From: JAUZQZ01 sp964624255
Lineage (GTDB): Bacteria; Pseudomonadota; Zetaproteobacteria; Mariprofundales; Mariprofundaceae
Direction of reading: 5' to 3'
DNA length: 6,109 nucleotides
Assembly: GCA_964624255.1 (NCBI GenBank)
Contig: CAZUWV010000084.1
Coordinates: forward strand, 1 to 6,109
The position numbers were made by a program, and so were the translations under genes. Below the pieces are notes generated by a model. That model searched no databases and had not been told where the DNA came from. It saw nothing but the letters and a program-made list of their open reading frames with translations. Positions 6,069 to 6,109 of the stretch are shown in pieces (within the stretch, counting starts at the first letter, position 1; each line of letters opens with the position of its first letter).

Positions 6069-6109
6069 TGTGCGTCCTGAAAGCTGTGCGCTTTCCAAAC
6101 TGGTGAAAG

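Noticed and set aside
6055..6109. ATG-initiated frame open to the right edge (begins MNSSGVRPES)
   Set aside because: Only 18 codons are visible. The ATG lies inside the right inverted repeat without a Shine-Dalgarno sequence, and no family such as FolC could be recognised. It needs sequence beyond the window.

Overview
The window looks like a chromosomal segment of a proteobacterium. It encodes full-length, ordinary housekeeping proteins: a lipoprotein signal peptidase, tRNA-Phe, three tryptophan-synthesis enzymes and the acetyl-CoA carboxylase beta subunit. The order trpF-trpB-trpA-accD is a familiar proteobacterial arrangement. The genus cannot be fixed from sequence alone. A chemolithotrophic lineage (for example Zetaproteobacteria or a relative) is only a guess.

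Layout. Bases 1-144 carry the in-frame 3' end of what looks like a DDE transposase that starts outside the window. Bases 145-444 are AT-rich and gene-free, with one clear inverted repeat. lspA lies on the minus strand (445-927) with its own consensus-like promoter (975-1003). A gene-free stretch follows (about 1004-1359), containing GC-rich hairpins and a weak terminator-like structure. A complete tRNA-Phe(GAA) gene sits at 1416-1491 with a promoter candidate just upstream.

From 1530 to 5896 there is a tightly packed plus-strand cluster: trpF, trpB (2-nt gap, TTG start), trpA (ATGA overlap), a metallo-beta-lactamase-fold hydrolase (TTGA overlap, TTG start) and accD (17-nt gap). The spacing implies one transcript with coupled translation. 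No terminator is visible between the tRNA and trpF (38 nt), so the tRNA promoter may also drive the operon.

Function. TrpF makes CdRP from PRA. TrpA and TrpB form tryptophan synthase. AccD is half of the carboxyltransferase that makes malonyl-CoA. The hydrolase between trpA and accD resembles proteins annotated as cyclic-nucleotide phosphodiesterases of the MBL superfamily. It has no obvious link to either pathway and is the least understood gene here. Downstream of accD, where folC often lies, there is a roughly 160-bp inverted-repeat-bounded element (5909-6068) that looks like a small non-autonomous mobile or repetitive element. No wholly new multi-gene system is evident.
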